A model generated the notes under the pieces. It did no database searches. It saw nothing but the letters and a program-made list of their open reading frames with translations, and was not told the DNA's origin. The translations under genes were made by a program, and so were the position numbers. A stretch of 64,000 bases of DNA, from positions 53,771 to 117,770 of IMG/VR virus record IMGVR_UViG_3300009528_000013; one strand, 5' to 3'. This document shows positions 27,119 through 35,351 of the stretch, piece after piece (within the stretch, counting starts at the first letter, position 1; the number at the start of each line of letters is the position of its first letter). Origin of the DNA: a virus.

Positions 27119-27577
27119 ATGTCGGAAGGCGAAGTTGCGAAGAGAGATGACAATCGGGTCCCCGTAGAACTTCTCCTCGACCCGGATGGAAAACCCCGGC
27201 AGCGGCGGGGATCAATTTTCGGCGGGGGACTTACCCGGGTCGACGCAAACGAGCATTACCGGGCGTACCATATCAGCCTCGATGCGAACGTGCCCTGGGC
27301 CAATGCGGTACATATCGACGTTGGAACAGATCTTCAGGCGAGGTACGGCGCTGATGGGCGAATCAGAGCGCAGGCAGGTTTCATTATCACGGACCAGGAT
27401 ATCCAGGTTCGTTTCAATGGATTGACCGAAGACGAGATTCGAATTGACGTGACGACTTGGGGCAAAATCTTTGAGCTTTCAGTAGGTGATCTCGGAGTCT
27501 ACGATATTTATCTTGCGAATTACCTACCGAGCGGTGCTGCGCCGGCAGCGGCCGTTTTTATCTTTGTTTCAGGATAG
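27119..27577 (+). CDS. Virion structural protein, hypothetical
   Basis: The protein has 152 residues and starts at an ATG behind AAAGGAG. It has a charged N-terminus with DNRVPVELLLDPDGKP, a beta region (HISLDANVPWANAVHIDVG) and a hydrophobic Ala-rich C-terminus (GAAPAAAVFIFVSG). It is the last gene before the glycan block, so it probably ends the tail module. No family recognised. Confidence 0.5.
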   Translation: MSEGEVAKRDDNRVPVELLLDPDGKPRQRRGSIFGGGLTRVDANEHYRAYHISLDANVPWANAVHIDVGTDLQARYGADGRIRAQAGFIITDQDIQVRFNGLTEDEIRIDVTTWGKIFELSVGDLGVYDIYLANYLPSGAAPAAAVFIFVSG

Positions 27578-27586
27578 GAGGAACTG

Positions 27587-28555
27587 ATGCCGCGTACAAG
27601 GGATGTCCCGGATTCCAGAACTATGTCTGAAGAGATTCAACTTTTCAATGCTGGTTTCAGAACCGGAAAAGGAAAGCAGTCCGCAGTTCTGGTGAAACGA
27701 TTTCGGGGTCTTGGCGATGTCTTGCAGGTTTTACCTGCTTTGAAGGCATTGAAGGGAAAGTACGGACCGAAGACGAAACTGGTCTTCGGGACTTCACCAA
27801 TCTTCTTTCCGTTGCTTCGACGATTCGATTTCATCGACCGTTTGGTGAATGAAAAGCAGGCCGAGGTGAAAGGACGATACGACCTGGTAGTCGATCTCCA
27901 GAACAAAGTTGATTTTCTTCCAATCTGCTGCGAAGCACCGAGGCAAGATCTCTTTGCGAGATTACTGGAGCTAAATCCTCAATGTTACTGTCCGCGGTTC
28001 GACTTTCCGATTTTGAAGAGCGAAATTGTAAAGGCAAGAACAATTCTGCAAAGGGCAGGTTGGCGAGGTGAAAAGTTGTTCGGTTTACACCTGATGGCAT
28101 ATTCCGCTATTCGAACCTGGCCCGTGGAACGCAATCTTGAATTGGTTGAGCGGTTATCGGACCGAGAGGGATGGAAGATTTTGATTTTGGAGAGTCATGC
28201 AGTCCGAGAGCAATTTCGGAAATTCGATCACGTAATTGTGCCTGACAAGACCGCCTTGATCGATCTGTTGGGGTTGCTCTCGTTTTGTGAGTATCTCGTT
28301 TGTCCAGATTCGGGCATTATGCACCTGGCAGGCCTTCTCCAAATTCCTTCGGTCGCCTTATTCGGACCGATCCCACCGGAGTTTCGGATCGGGTACTATC
28401 CCAAAACTACCGGTCTCAGTTTAAGAGTTGACTGCAATCCATGTTGGGACTGGCAGACGCATGCTTGTCATAAGCGGCCTCATTATCGCCAGTGTCTCAA
28501 GAAGATCACCGTTGAAATGGTGATTAACACATTGGAGGATATTGGATGTTTCTGA
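27587..28555 (+). CDS. Glycosyltransferase family 9 (heptosyltransferase-like)
   Basis: The protein has 322 residues, close to the family length, and starts at an ATG behind AGGAGG. N-terminal GLGDVLQVLPALKALKGKYG is the GT9 nucleotide-sugar fold entry. The C-terminal half has CPDSGIMHLAGLLQIPSVAL and FGPIPPEFRIGYYP, the hallmark of ADP-heptose:LPS heptosyltransferases. A Cys-rich stretch CNPCWDWQTHACHK precedes the end. It would transfer a sugar from a nucleotide donor; the donor and acceptor cannot be told. It is the first gene of the glycan block and overlaps the next by ten bases. Confidence 0.85.
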   Translation: MPRTRDVPDSRTMSEEIQLFNAGFRTGKGKQSAVLVKRFRGLGDVLQVLPALKALKGKYGPKTKLVFGTSPIFFPLLRRFDFIDRLVNEKQAEVKGRYDLVVDLQNKVDFLPICCEAPRQDLFARLLELNPQCYCPRFDFPILKSEIVKARTILQRAGWRGEKLFGLHLMAYSAIRTWPVERNLELVERLSDREGWKILILESHAVREQFRKFDHVIVPDKTALIDLLGLLSFCEYLVCPDSGIMHLAGLLQIPSVALFGPIPPEFRIGYYPKTTGLSLRVDCNPCWDWQTHACHKRPHYRQCLKKITVEMVINTLEDIGCF

Positions 28556-29541
28556 CAGCTCGAGTACTGTTCCTGAACGAAGAGGACTATATCTGGTACG
28601 TTCTAAAGTCGATGTACGATGCTGTCGATGCAATTGTGATCGTCGAAGGATGTATCGGAGAGTACGGAAGGATTGAGGGTTTTTATTCCAAATCCGGACT
28701 CTCGATAGATCGTAGCTCCGAGGAGATTGAACGATTCATCGCCAACGACGATCCGGATGGAAAGGTTTGGAATTACAAATACGGTTTTGCGAAAAACTAC
28801 GCGGAATTGGCAAACCATGCAGTGGATCTTTTTCCACGAGAGACCACTCATTTCCTCAACGTAGATGCGGATGAATGTTACAAGGCGTTGGACATTTTGC
28901 GAGTTCGGCAGATGTTCTCGGATCATCCGAGATTGTGTGGCGTTGCTGTGGATCGGATCCATTTTTATCTGGACTTCTGGACTCGCCGGATTTCAAAGAA
29001 AATGGGCAAATTGGAACCGACTGGCGGAACGATGTTCAGAAAGTTCTATCCAGGAGAGTACTATCCCGAGAAAAGCGCTGAACACAATCCTTACTTCGAG
29101 GGCGAACCTCTGATAAATTGGTGGCTACCTTGGATTGCTCAAGATGACATCGAAACAGGAATCAAAGATGCACAGGAACAAGGGCTCGATGGAATTACAT
29201 TGCGAAAGCGGGTAATTCCACAGTATCATTACGGGTGGGTTCGGAAACGTGAAAAGATGATCGAGCGGGTTCTTCAGACGTATCGCAGATCTGATGCGTA
29301 TTCCGGGCTGAATGTTCGGGCTGAATCTTCGGATCAGGAGCTAACCGAGTTCATCGAAACGTATAATCCGATCTGGACGGGGATCTTGCCCGATGAAGAT
29401 GTTCTTCAAAAATTTCCTCCATCGAAGGTCAATCGGATCCGATGCGACCAAATCTTGTGGGAGGCAGTGGGAGAGCATCCGCTTCCAATGAAAGATCATC
29501 CCTTCTTCGGCATGCAGAGGAGGGACTTCGGATGGCTTTGA
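28546..29541 (+). CDS. GT-A-like glycosyltransferase, paralogue 1
   Basis: The protein has 331 residues and overlaps the GT9 gene by ten bases. It is one of four paralogues in this block (28546, 29532, 30682, 34380). Shared features: an N-terminal E-E/D-Y-x-W/Y-Y-x-LKS motif followed by IVIVEG; GLSIDRS and a RFIANDDP stretch; LNVDADECYK (DxD-type metal/nucleotide site) near residue 105; and a C-terminal region with IWTGI and HPFFG. The family resembles GT2 glycosyltransferases of the 'beta-1,4-mannosyl N-acetylglucosaminyltransferase' type, but the sugar is unknown. Confidence 0.7.
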   Translation: MFLTARVLFLNEEDYIWYVLKSMYDAVDAIVIVEGCIGEYGRIEGFYSKSGLSIDRSSEEIERFIANDDPDGKVWNYKYGFAKNYAELANHAVDLFPRETTHFLNVDADECYKALDILRVRQMFSDHPRLCGVAVDRIHFYLDFWTRRISKKMGKLEPTGGTMFRKFYPGEYYPEKSAEHNPYFEGEPLINWWLPWIAQDDIETGIKDAQEQGLDGITLRKRVIPQYHYGWVRKREKMIERVLQTYRRSDAYSGLNVRAESSDQELTEFIETYNPIWTGILPDEDVLQKFPPSKVNRIRCDQILWEAVGEHPLPMKDHPFFGMQRRDFGWL

Positions 29542-30533
29542 AACTTACAGCATTGATGATTGTAATAAATGAAGAGGATTGGGTCTGGTGGTCGCTGAGA
29601 TCGATCTACGATGTAGTGGATCATATCGTCATAGTGGAAGGTGTGGCTAAAGATAAATGGAAGGAATTTGGTTCTTTCGATCGGTTTGGATTGTCACTTG
29701 ATAATACGGAGGGAGAGATTGAGAGGTTTATCGAAGAATACGATTCGGAAGGTAAGATTAAGTATATCCAGGCTGGATTCCAGCCGACGATTGGAACGCT
29801 GAGAGAGCTTGCTTTACGGGAGTGCCCGAAGGATACGGATTATATTTTAGTGGCAGATGCGGATCATCTGTATGATGAGTCGCAACTTCAGCAGGTTAAG
29901 AGTCTCTGTGAACAGTATCCAAACATTCGAGTCGTCTATTCCGATCAATTGATCTTCTTTCTGGATATGCACCATGTTCTCCAGATCAATGAAGAATACA
30001 AGCGGCCGTATGGTCATCATTTGGCGTGTCTCTTCTACCGATACGATGAGCGATTGAGATATAAGGGGGAGATTTCTTTTTTCGATAACCAGTTTGAACC
30101 GGAGGGCTGGTTGCATCCGATCCTCGAGGTTCGCCCCGATCAGTTGGAAGGAACGAAAGATGATGTCGCAGTATATCCGCCGATGTTTCAGTTCTGGCAT
30201 TTTGGATGGGTTGGGCGTAGAATGGCGATAGAGGCGCATCTGCTGAAGACGACTTGGTCGAGAGTGCTCAGGTTGCAATGGCTTCTGAAACACGATCCAG
30301 AGAAAGTCACGGATACGGACCGAAACTATTGGATGCCATTTATAGATATGAGTGCCGAGGAGATCTTGGATTATCACCGATTGTATCACAAGATCTGGAC
30401 AGGTATTTTCGATGACAAAGTTGGAGAGCGAGTTGTTCCGTATTTAGGTAAGTATCCGATGGATCAGATGCTTCGCAGTCATCCATTTTTTGGAAAGAGT
30501 AAGCATTGGTTTGGACTGGAAGAAGGACTATAA
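29532..30533 (+). CDS. GT-A-like glycosyltransferase, paralogue 2
   Basis: The protein has 333 residues. ATG 29532 follows GAGGAGGG and overlaps the previous gene by ten bases. It carries INEEDWVWWSLRSIYD, DHIVIVEG, GLSLDNTEGEIERFIEEYD, VADADHLYDE (DxD site) and the C-terminal YHKIWTGIFDD, HPFFGKS. The stop is six bases before the first CRISPR repeat. Compared with paralogue 1 it keeps all likely catalytic Asp residues. Confidence 0.7.
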   Translation: MALKLTALMIVINEEDWVWWSLRSIYDVVDHIVIVEGVAKDKWKEFGSFDRFGLSLDNTEGEIERFIEEYDSEGKIKYIQAGFQPTIGTLRELALRECPKDTDYILVADADHLYDESQLQQVKSLCEQYPNIRVVYSDQLIFFLDMHHVLQINEEYKRPYGHHLACLFYRYDERLRYKGEISFFDNQFEPEGWLHPILEVRPDQLEGTKDDVAVYPPMFQFWHFGWVGRRMAIEAHLLKTTWSRVLRLQWLLKHDPEKVTDTDRNYWMPFIDMSAEEILDYHRLYHKIWTGIFDDKVGERVVPYLGKYPMDQMLRSHPFFGKSKHWFGLEEGL

Positions 30534-30539
30534 AGGAAA

Positions 30540-30649
30540 GTTTAAGAGCGCTATCCATCAAAATAAGGATTGAAATAAGAGTTCGTATCCCGCTGTCGAT
30601 TACATCGCAGTAGTTTAAGAACGCTATCCATTAAAACAAGGATTGAAAC
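30540..30649 (+). CRISPR. Phage-borne mini-CRISPR: two 37-base repeats, one 36-base spacer
   Basis: Repeat 1 is 30540-30576 and repeat 2 is 30613-30649; they match at 33 of 37 positions and all four differences are transitions (positions 9, 20, 25, 37). Both start GTTTAAGA and end GGATTGAAA[T/C]; ATTGAAAC is a well-known 3' end of CRISPR repeats in type I and III systems and sets the likely crRNA direction as +. Because the base before both repeats is A, the left edge is uncertain by one base. The spacer is 30577-30612. No cas gene is in the window, so host Cas6 and an effector complex would have to process it. It lies in the gap between two glycosyltransferase paralogues. Confidence 0.88.
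30577..30612 (+). other. CRISPR spacer homologous to the downstream glycosyltransferase gene
   Basis: Read in its first frame, the 36-base spacer encodes KSSYPAVDYIAV, identical to the residues encoded at 30742-30777 of the gene just downstream. The DNA differs at nine of 36 positions (spacer positions 3, 4, 5, 6, 9, 15, 18, 33, 36) and every change is synonymous, including AGT versus TCA for serine. The other three paralogues do not encode this peptide. The source was therefore probably the orthologous gene of a related phage. Confidence 0.85.
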
Positions 30650-30681
30650 ATCGTTCACTGGCAGCATCAGGAGATGATATA

Positions 30682-31677
30682 GTGAAAATTGGTTGTCACA
30701 TGCTTACTCTCAATGACCAGCCTTATGTTTACTGGGCCTTAAAATCATCATATCCGGCAGTCGATTACATCGCCGTTGTTGAGGGTGCGATCACGCACGA
30801 TGTTTTCCATAATAAGTACGACCACGTTCCTGCAACAAGTGAGGGGCTATCGTTGGATAATACTGGCGAGGAAGTCCAAAGGTTCATTGCCAATGACGAT
30901 CCCGAAGGGAAGGTGCATTATGAACAAGTTGGCTTTGTGCACAGTTGGGAGGATCTTCGGAACAAAGCGCACTCGATGTTGCCCGAGGATACCGACATCG
31001 AACTCATTCAGGATGGGGATTGTCTCTTTAAGCCAAGAAATATTCTGAAGGCAAAAAAAGTCTTAAAGACATATCCCCAAGTTTATGAAGTGGCGGAATA
31101 CTGTTGGTCATTTATCTGGGACTTCCGGCACGTCCTACATACTGGAATAGAACGAAAGGATTATTGGCGTTGGTGTTTTTTCAGGTATAACCCGACGATG
31201 TATTTTGAAAGAGAACGAACAATTTGGTTCGGTGACGGGAGTACCAGTGAACGAACCAAGATTGACTGGATTGATTTTTTGCGTCTTCGTGAATATGAGT
31301 ACGGAGATCAGAAATACATTGTTTACAGTCCCGACTTGCTGGACGTATTCCACTTTGGAAATGTCCAGTTGAAGGAGCGAATGGAAGTTCAGCTCATGCG
31401 GAAGTTTTTCGCTCCACAGACGATGGAGAAGAACCGTCTCGTACTTCCTGATCGGCGACGGGAGACGCTGATGGACTGGCTGAGGATGTACCACAAATTC
31501 TATACCAAGGTCTTAGATACCGATGTTGAACATGTGGATGAGTTCAAGGGATCGTATCCTCTCGATGGGCTGATTCAGAAACATCCTTATTTCGATAAAC
31601 CGGAAGAGTGGTTCAGACACGAGGACCCCGAGGGTGATCAGAGGTCTCCTTTCTACGATTTGAAATGGTGGGACTGA
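30682..31677 (+). CDS. GT-A-like glycosyltransferase, paralogue 3 (homologue of the spacer's target)
   Basis: The protein has 331 residues. GTG 30682 is chosen since AGGAGA lies about eight bases upstream; a TTG at 30643 would place the start inside CRISPR repeat 2. It keeps the family pattern (LNDQPYVYWALKSSYPAVDY, AVVEGA, GLSLDNTGEEVQRFIANDDP, MYHKFYTKV, HPYFDKPEEWF), but the DxD region is IQDGDCLFK, so the site is D-x-D with a shifted context and Gly in the middle. It has a longer C-terminus than the others. It contains the segment matched by the spacer, 60 bases into the gene. Confidence 0.7.
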   Translation: MKIGCHMLTLNDQPYVYWALKSSYPAVDYIAVVEGAITHDVFHNKYDHVPATSEGLSLDNTGEEVQRFIANDDPEGKVHYEQVGFVHSWEDLRNKAHSMLPEDTDIELIQDGDCLFKPRNILKAKKVLKTYPQVYEVAEYCWSFIWDFRHVLHTGIERKDYWRWCFFRYNPTMYFERERTIWFGDGSTSERTKIDWIDFLRLREYEYGDQKYIVYSPDLLDVFHFGNVQLKERMEVQLMRKFFAPQTMEKNRLVLPDRRRETLMDWLRMYHKFYTKVLDTDVEHVDEFKGSYPLDGLIQKHPYFDKPEEWFRHEDPEGDQRSPFYDLKWWD

Positions 31678-31697
31678 ATTGTTGAAGAGGTACCCGC

Positions 31698-31904
31698 ATG
31701 TCGAAAGATCTGGGAGTAAGTGATCGAGCGAAGTCGATATTAGATATTCAAAAGAAAGTCTTGCGGGACTTGAATCGTTTAAGTAAACTGGTCGAAGTAT
31801 TAAGCGAAGAGGAGCTTCAAGAAGTCGAAACTGAAATGCAGGAATTTCTTCGAGAGGCGCAAGTAAGACTCTGGTCACTGCAAGGAAAGCTCTGGGGTAT
31901 ATAA
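31698..31904 (+). CDS. Small coiled-coil protein
   Basis: The protein has 68 residues and starts at an ATG behind AAGAGG. After SKDLGVSDRAKSI the sequence is one long heptad-like helix with Leu/Val spacing (VLRDLNRLSKLVEVLSEEEL). No family is recognised. It could be a small partner that holds a glycan-enzyme complex together, but only its helical nature is supported. Confidence 0.5.
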   Translation: MSKDLGVSDRAKSILDIQKKVLRDLNRLSKLVEVLSEEELQEVETEMQEFLREAQVRLWSLQGKLWGI

Positions 31905-31910
31905 TTTTAA

Positions 31911-32414
31911 ATGAGGCTTAAACTGGACATCGGAGGAGGCGCACGGCGGAATGAGTGGGTTGTAATCGATCTTGACCGATCGCTCCGACCCGATGTCGTA
32001 GCCGATGCGCAATTTCTTCCATTTCAGGATACAGTTGCCGATGAACTCTGGGCGTCCCATATTCTGGAGCATTTTCGTCAGGAGTCTTCGATTGTTATCC
32101 TTCAAGAGTGGAATCGTGTACTGAAGGCAGAAGGCAAAATTACGGTCTATGTTCCCAATGCTCTTGAGGCCTTCCATCGTTGGACTCATGGAGAATGTGA
32201 GTACGAGTGGCTTAACATAGTGATTTTTGGATATGATCCCGATGCCAGTCCCTTTATGGCGCACAAATGTATGTTCTGGCGAGGGTCCCTAAGAAATTTG
32301 TTGAATCGAGCAGATTTTGTATCTCTCGAATATCTCGTAGCGCGAGGCGAAGCAAGGGGAACGTGGGAAGAATTCGGATACAGAGGAGTTAAGAGCAGAG
32401 AAAGGACATACTGA
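31911..32414 (+). CDS. SAM-dependent methyltransferase, small
   Basis: The protein has 167 residues. It begins LKLDIGGGARRNEWVVIDL, a SAM-binding glycine loop followed by the acidic second-strand end, then ADAQFLPFQDTVADELWASH and ILEHFRQES, as in Methyltransf_11 enzymes (the E-H after 'I-L' is typical). It would methylate a sugar or small acceptor. It is followed after one base by the deacetylase gene, so the two probably act together. Confidence 0.75.
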   Translation: MRLKLDIGGGARRNEWVVIDLDRSLRPDVVADAQFLPFQDTVADELWASHILEHFRQESSIVILQEWNRVLKAEGKITVYVPNALEAFHRWTHGECEYEWLNIVIFGYDPDASPFMAHKCMFWRGSLRNLLNRADFVSLEYLVARGEARGTWEEFGYRGVKSRERTY

Positions 32415-32415
32415 A

Positions 32416-33045
32416 ATGGTTCAGCGAATACTGGCGCTGAGTCCACATACCGACGATTGCGAATTCGGTTGTGGTGGTAGTCTGGCTCGATTTCTCGCTG
32501 AAGATAAAGAAGTCTTCTATGTGGCTTTCTCATCTGCCGAGAAATCTGTTCCACCCGAGTTGCCAAAAGGGATTCTCCGAGAGGAAGTTAAAAAGGCAAC
32601 CGCTGCGCTTGGGATTACAAGAGAGAATCTGATTCTTTTCGATTACGAAGTCCGGGATTTCCCTGCTCATCGTCAAAGTATTCTCGAAGATATGATCGAA
32701 CTGAGAGACGTAATCGAACCGGATTTGGTCTTTCTGCCCTCGGCAGATGATACACATCAGGATCATCAGGTTATTGCAGCCGAAGGATTCCGCGCCTTCA
32801 AGAAATCAACTCTTCTTGGATACGAAATTCCCTGGAACAACTTATCCTTCAGGACAGAATGTTTCATCTTTCTGGAGGAGCAATTCATCGAGTTGAAGAT
32901 CCGAGCGTTGAAATGCTACTTCTCACAGTTGGGAAGGGATTACATCAATGAAGATTTTATCCGGAGTCTCGTTCGCGCACGAGGTGGTCAGATCGGGACT
33001 CAATACGCGGAGGCCTTCAATGCAATTCACTGGATTATCCGATAG
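32416..33045 (+). CDS. PIG-L / LmbE family deacetylase
   Basis: The protein has 209 residues, near the usual 220-250. The zinc site is seen as SPHTDDCEFGCGG (H11, D13-D14) and THQDHQ (H114, H117). These enzymes remove N-acetyl groups from GlcNAc-like sugars in cell-envelope glycans and small molecules. In this cluster it probably edits an N-acetylated sugar that is then transferred or methylated by its neighbours. The following gene starts inside its last 26 bases. Confidence 0.85.
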   Translation: MVQRILALSPHTDDCEFGCGGSLARFLAEDKEVFYVAFSSAEKSVPPELPKGILREEVKKATAALGITRENLILFDYEVRDFPAHRQSILEDMIELRDVIEPDLVFLPSADDTHQDHQVIAAEGFRAFKKSTLLGYEIPWNNLSFRTECFIFLEEQFIELKIRALKCYFSQLGRDYINEDFIRSLVRARGGQIGTQYAEAFNAIHWIIR

Positions 33046-33679
33046 AAATTTGAAGTACTATACAGACCGGTTCAGGAAACTTGGTGATTCTCCAGAGACT
33101 TTCTGGAATAGCCAGGAGTCGCAAGAGGTAAGATTCCGAGCGCTGACTCGGATCGGAGATCTCGATACTAGATCGATTTTGGACGTTGGATGTGGAACGG
33201 GAGATTTTCTCAAATTTCTGATCGAAGAAGAGTATCAGATCGCTCGGTACTTGGGTTGCGATCTCGTTGAAGCGGCGATTCAAATTGCCCGAAAGAAACA
33301 CCCATGCCATAGCTTTTTGATATTCGACGTGCGCGGGCTGAATTTCGATGACCAATTTGATTTCGTCTTTGGATCGGGATTGTTTGCCTTAGATGAAAAA
33401 GACTGGCATGCTAGGGTGATTGAGATTGTGACAAAGATGTACGCCCTCTGTCGGATTGGGGTCGGGGTAAATTTTCTGAGCAAGTTCGGGCTGGGCCGGG
33501 ACCTCGATTCCTTTTATTCGGATCCAGGCGAGATATTCACACTTCTTACAAAAGAGATTTCTCCGCGAGGGGCCTTTTTAGATCACACCTACAAAGAAAA
33601 TGACTTCACGATCTTTCTTTATCGGCCGGATTTCACCAAGTATCCCCAAGCTCTTGAAACCAATCGAAGAAGGTCCTGA
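33020..33679 (+). CDS. SAM-dependent methyltransferase
   Basis: The protein has 219 residues. ATG 33020 has GGAGG upstream, so the frame's extra 24 residues are left out. ILDVGCGTGDFLKFLIEE is a textbook SAM-binding loop near residue 50, LGCDLVEAAIQIARKK gives the acidic end of strand 2, and FDFVFGSGLFALD is the strand-4 region. It resembles class-I small-molecule methyltransferases. It overlaps the deacetylase gene by 26 bases. Confidence 0.8.
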   Translation: MQFTGLSDRNLKYYTDRFRKLGDSPETFWNSQESQEVRFRALTRIGDLDTRSILDVGCGTGDFLKFLIEEEYQIARYLGCDLVEAAIQIARKKHPCHSFLIFDVRGLNFDDQFDFVFGSGLFALDEKDWHARVIEIVTKMYALCRIGVGVNFLSKFGLGRDLDSFYSDPGEIFTLLTKEISPRGAFLDHTYKENDFTIFLYRPDFTKYPQALETNRRRS

Positions 33680-33691
33680 GAGGAGGTACTG

Positions 33692-34411
33692 ATGAGTTGC
33701 ACCGTCGCCATACACCAGCCCAACTTTGCTCCCTGGCTCGGCTATTTTTACAAGATGGCACACTGCGATATCTTCGTCTTTCTGGACGATGTTCCATTTT
33801 CAAAGGGTAGCTTCACCAATCGTTGCAGCATCTGGACGCCGAGGGGACCCCAATGGCTCACCGTTCCCATTCGGACGAAGGGGCGCTCCGGGCAGAAGAT
33901 TCAGAGTGTCGAGATAGTGAATACTCCGTGGCGACCGAAAATGGTGCGGACGCTTCAGCAGAATTATGGCAAGGCGGAGTACTTTGAGCGTTGGTTTCCG
34001 GTCATCGAGTGCGTACTACGAAGGCCTTACGAAAAGCTCTGTGATCTGAACATAGAGTTGATTCAGGTTCTTGCGAGAGTGTTCGGAATCGGATCTGAGT
34101 TCATCCTTGCTTCCGATTTGAAAGTTCAAGCGACGAAAGAGAACAGGATCATTGAAATCTTGAGAGCTGTCGGAGGCAGTGAATATCTCTCGGGTAACGG
34201 AGCGAGGAGTTATCAAATCGCTGAGAATTTCGAGGATTCCGGATTTCGCCTGACGTATTCGAGCTTTCAACAATTCGAGTACCCTCAACTCGGAAATGAG
34301 TTCATCCCCGGGTTGTCCATTCTTGATCTATTTTTTAATTGTGGTACAGACAGCATCCGGTATCTCAAAAGAGGGACAAATGAAGCTCACAGTTCAGATG
34401 GTGGTGATTAA
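33692..34411 (+). CDS. WbqC-like protein
   Basis: The protein has 239 residues, matching the WbqC-like family (about 230). It has the family start VAIHQPNFAPWLGYFYKM, DIFVFLDDVPFSKGSF-NR and WLTVPIRTKG, and ends with IPGLSILDLFFNCG. WbqC genes are found in O-antigen and other surface polysaccharide clusters; the exact reaction is not settled. AGGAGG lies eight bases upstream. The last 32 bases overlap the next gene. Confidence 0.85.
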   Translation: MSCTVAIHQPNFAPWLGYFYKMAHCDIFVFLDDVPFSKGSFTNRCSIWTPRGPQWLTVPIRTKGRSGQKIQSVEIVNTPWRPKMVRTLQQNYGKAEYFERWFPVIECVLRRPYEKLCDLNIELIQVLARVFGIGSEFILASDLKVQATKENRIIEILRAVGGSEYLSGNGARSYQIAENFEDSGFRLTYSSFQQFEYPQLGNEFIPGLSILDLFFNCGTDSIRYLKRGTNEAHSSDGGD

Positions 34412-35351
34412 CGAAGAGGATTACGTTTACTTCGCGCTGAAGTCGATCTATGATGTGGTCGAAGAGATCGTCATCGTGGAGGGCGCCGCCCGAAATCGAT
34501 ATGGAAGAGAGGCAATCGAGCAAGGGTTTTTAACCGAAGAAGGTCTCTCAACCGACGGTACACAGGCGGAGATTCAACGCATGCTCGATGAAGACGCAGA
34601 TCATAAGATCAAGTACATCCGGTACGGTTGGCAGCAATCGGTAAATGACTTGCGAAGACATTGCCATCAGAATGTCAGTTCGAATACAGATTATTGTTTA
34701 ATCTTGGATTCGGACGCGGTGTATCGACCAAGAGAGATCCAATGTCTCCGGAATCTGGTAATCGGATATCCTTCAATCTGGATGATCGCGGCGAAAGAGT
34801 TGATGTTTTTCCTCGATTTGAATCATATCCTCACAGTCGGAGAAGATTATCTTCAGATGTGTAACTATATCGACTCCGGGCTTTTTTGGAAATATCTCCC
34901 CGACATTGAGATTCTTGGACAACGACCTTATCGACTTGGCCAGAAAATGGAATTGGGTCTTCGGCGTACTCGATTCCAAGAATTAAAAACGCTTGACAAG
35001 AAAGGCGAAAAACTATATCTTTTCGAGCCGGCCGGTCTCTTTGATATTCTACACTTCGGATGGGTGCATACTCCGGAGAAAATGGAACGACATATTCTGC
35101 GATGGGCGCATGCGACTCGAAACCTGGTTGCACGAGGCGGTGGCGACGAAAGAATGAAGCGATGGTGTGCACCGATCCTTGAATCGAACGACGGAGAAAT
35201 CATGGAGTACTATCAAACGTATCATAAAATCTGGACTGGAATTTACGATGAGTCGGTCGAAGAACATCTCGAAAAATTTACTGGGACTTATCCTGTGGTT
35301 ATGTTGGAGCATCCGTACTATGGAAAGAGTGCTGAGGAATTGGGATGGTAA
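34380..35351 (+). CDS. GT-A-like glycosyltransferase, paralogue 4
   Basis: The protein has 323 residues. ATG 34380 follows AGAGGGAC; the longer frame would run through the WbqC gene. It shares INEEDYVYFALKSIYDVVEE, IVIVEGAA, GLSTDGTQAEIQRML, LILDSDAVYR (DxD site), YHKIWTGIYDE and HPYYGKS with the other paralogues. It is separated from them by five genes, so copies moved or the other genes were inserted later. It ends overlapping the next gene by seven bases. Confidence 0.7.
   Translation: MKLTVQMVVINEEDYVYFALKSIYDVVEEIVIVEGAARNRYGREAIEQGFLTEEGLSTDGTQAEIQRMLDEDADHKIKYIRYGWQQSVNDLRRHCHQNVSSNTDYCLILDSDAVYRPREIQCLRNLVIGYPSIWMIAAKELMFFLDLNHILTVGEDYLQMCNYIDSGLFWKYLPDIEILGQRPYRLGQKMELGLRRTRFQELKTLDKKGEKLYLFEPAGLFDILHFGWVHTPEKMERHILRWAHATRNLVARGGGDERMKRWCAPILESNDGEIMEYYQTYHKIWTGIYDESVEEHLEKFTGTYPVVMLEHPYYGKSAEELGW

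Noticed and set aside
30540-30649. The two 37-base units as a simple promoter or operator duplication
   Set aside because: Length, GTTT...GAAAC ends, 36-base interval and protein-level homology of the interval to a viral gene all fit CRISPR better.
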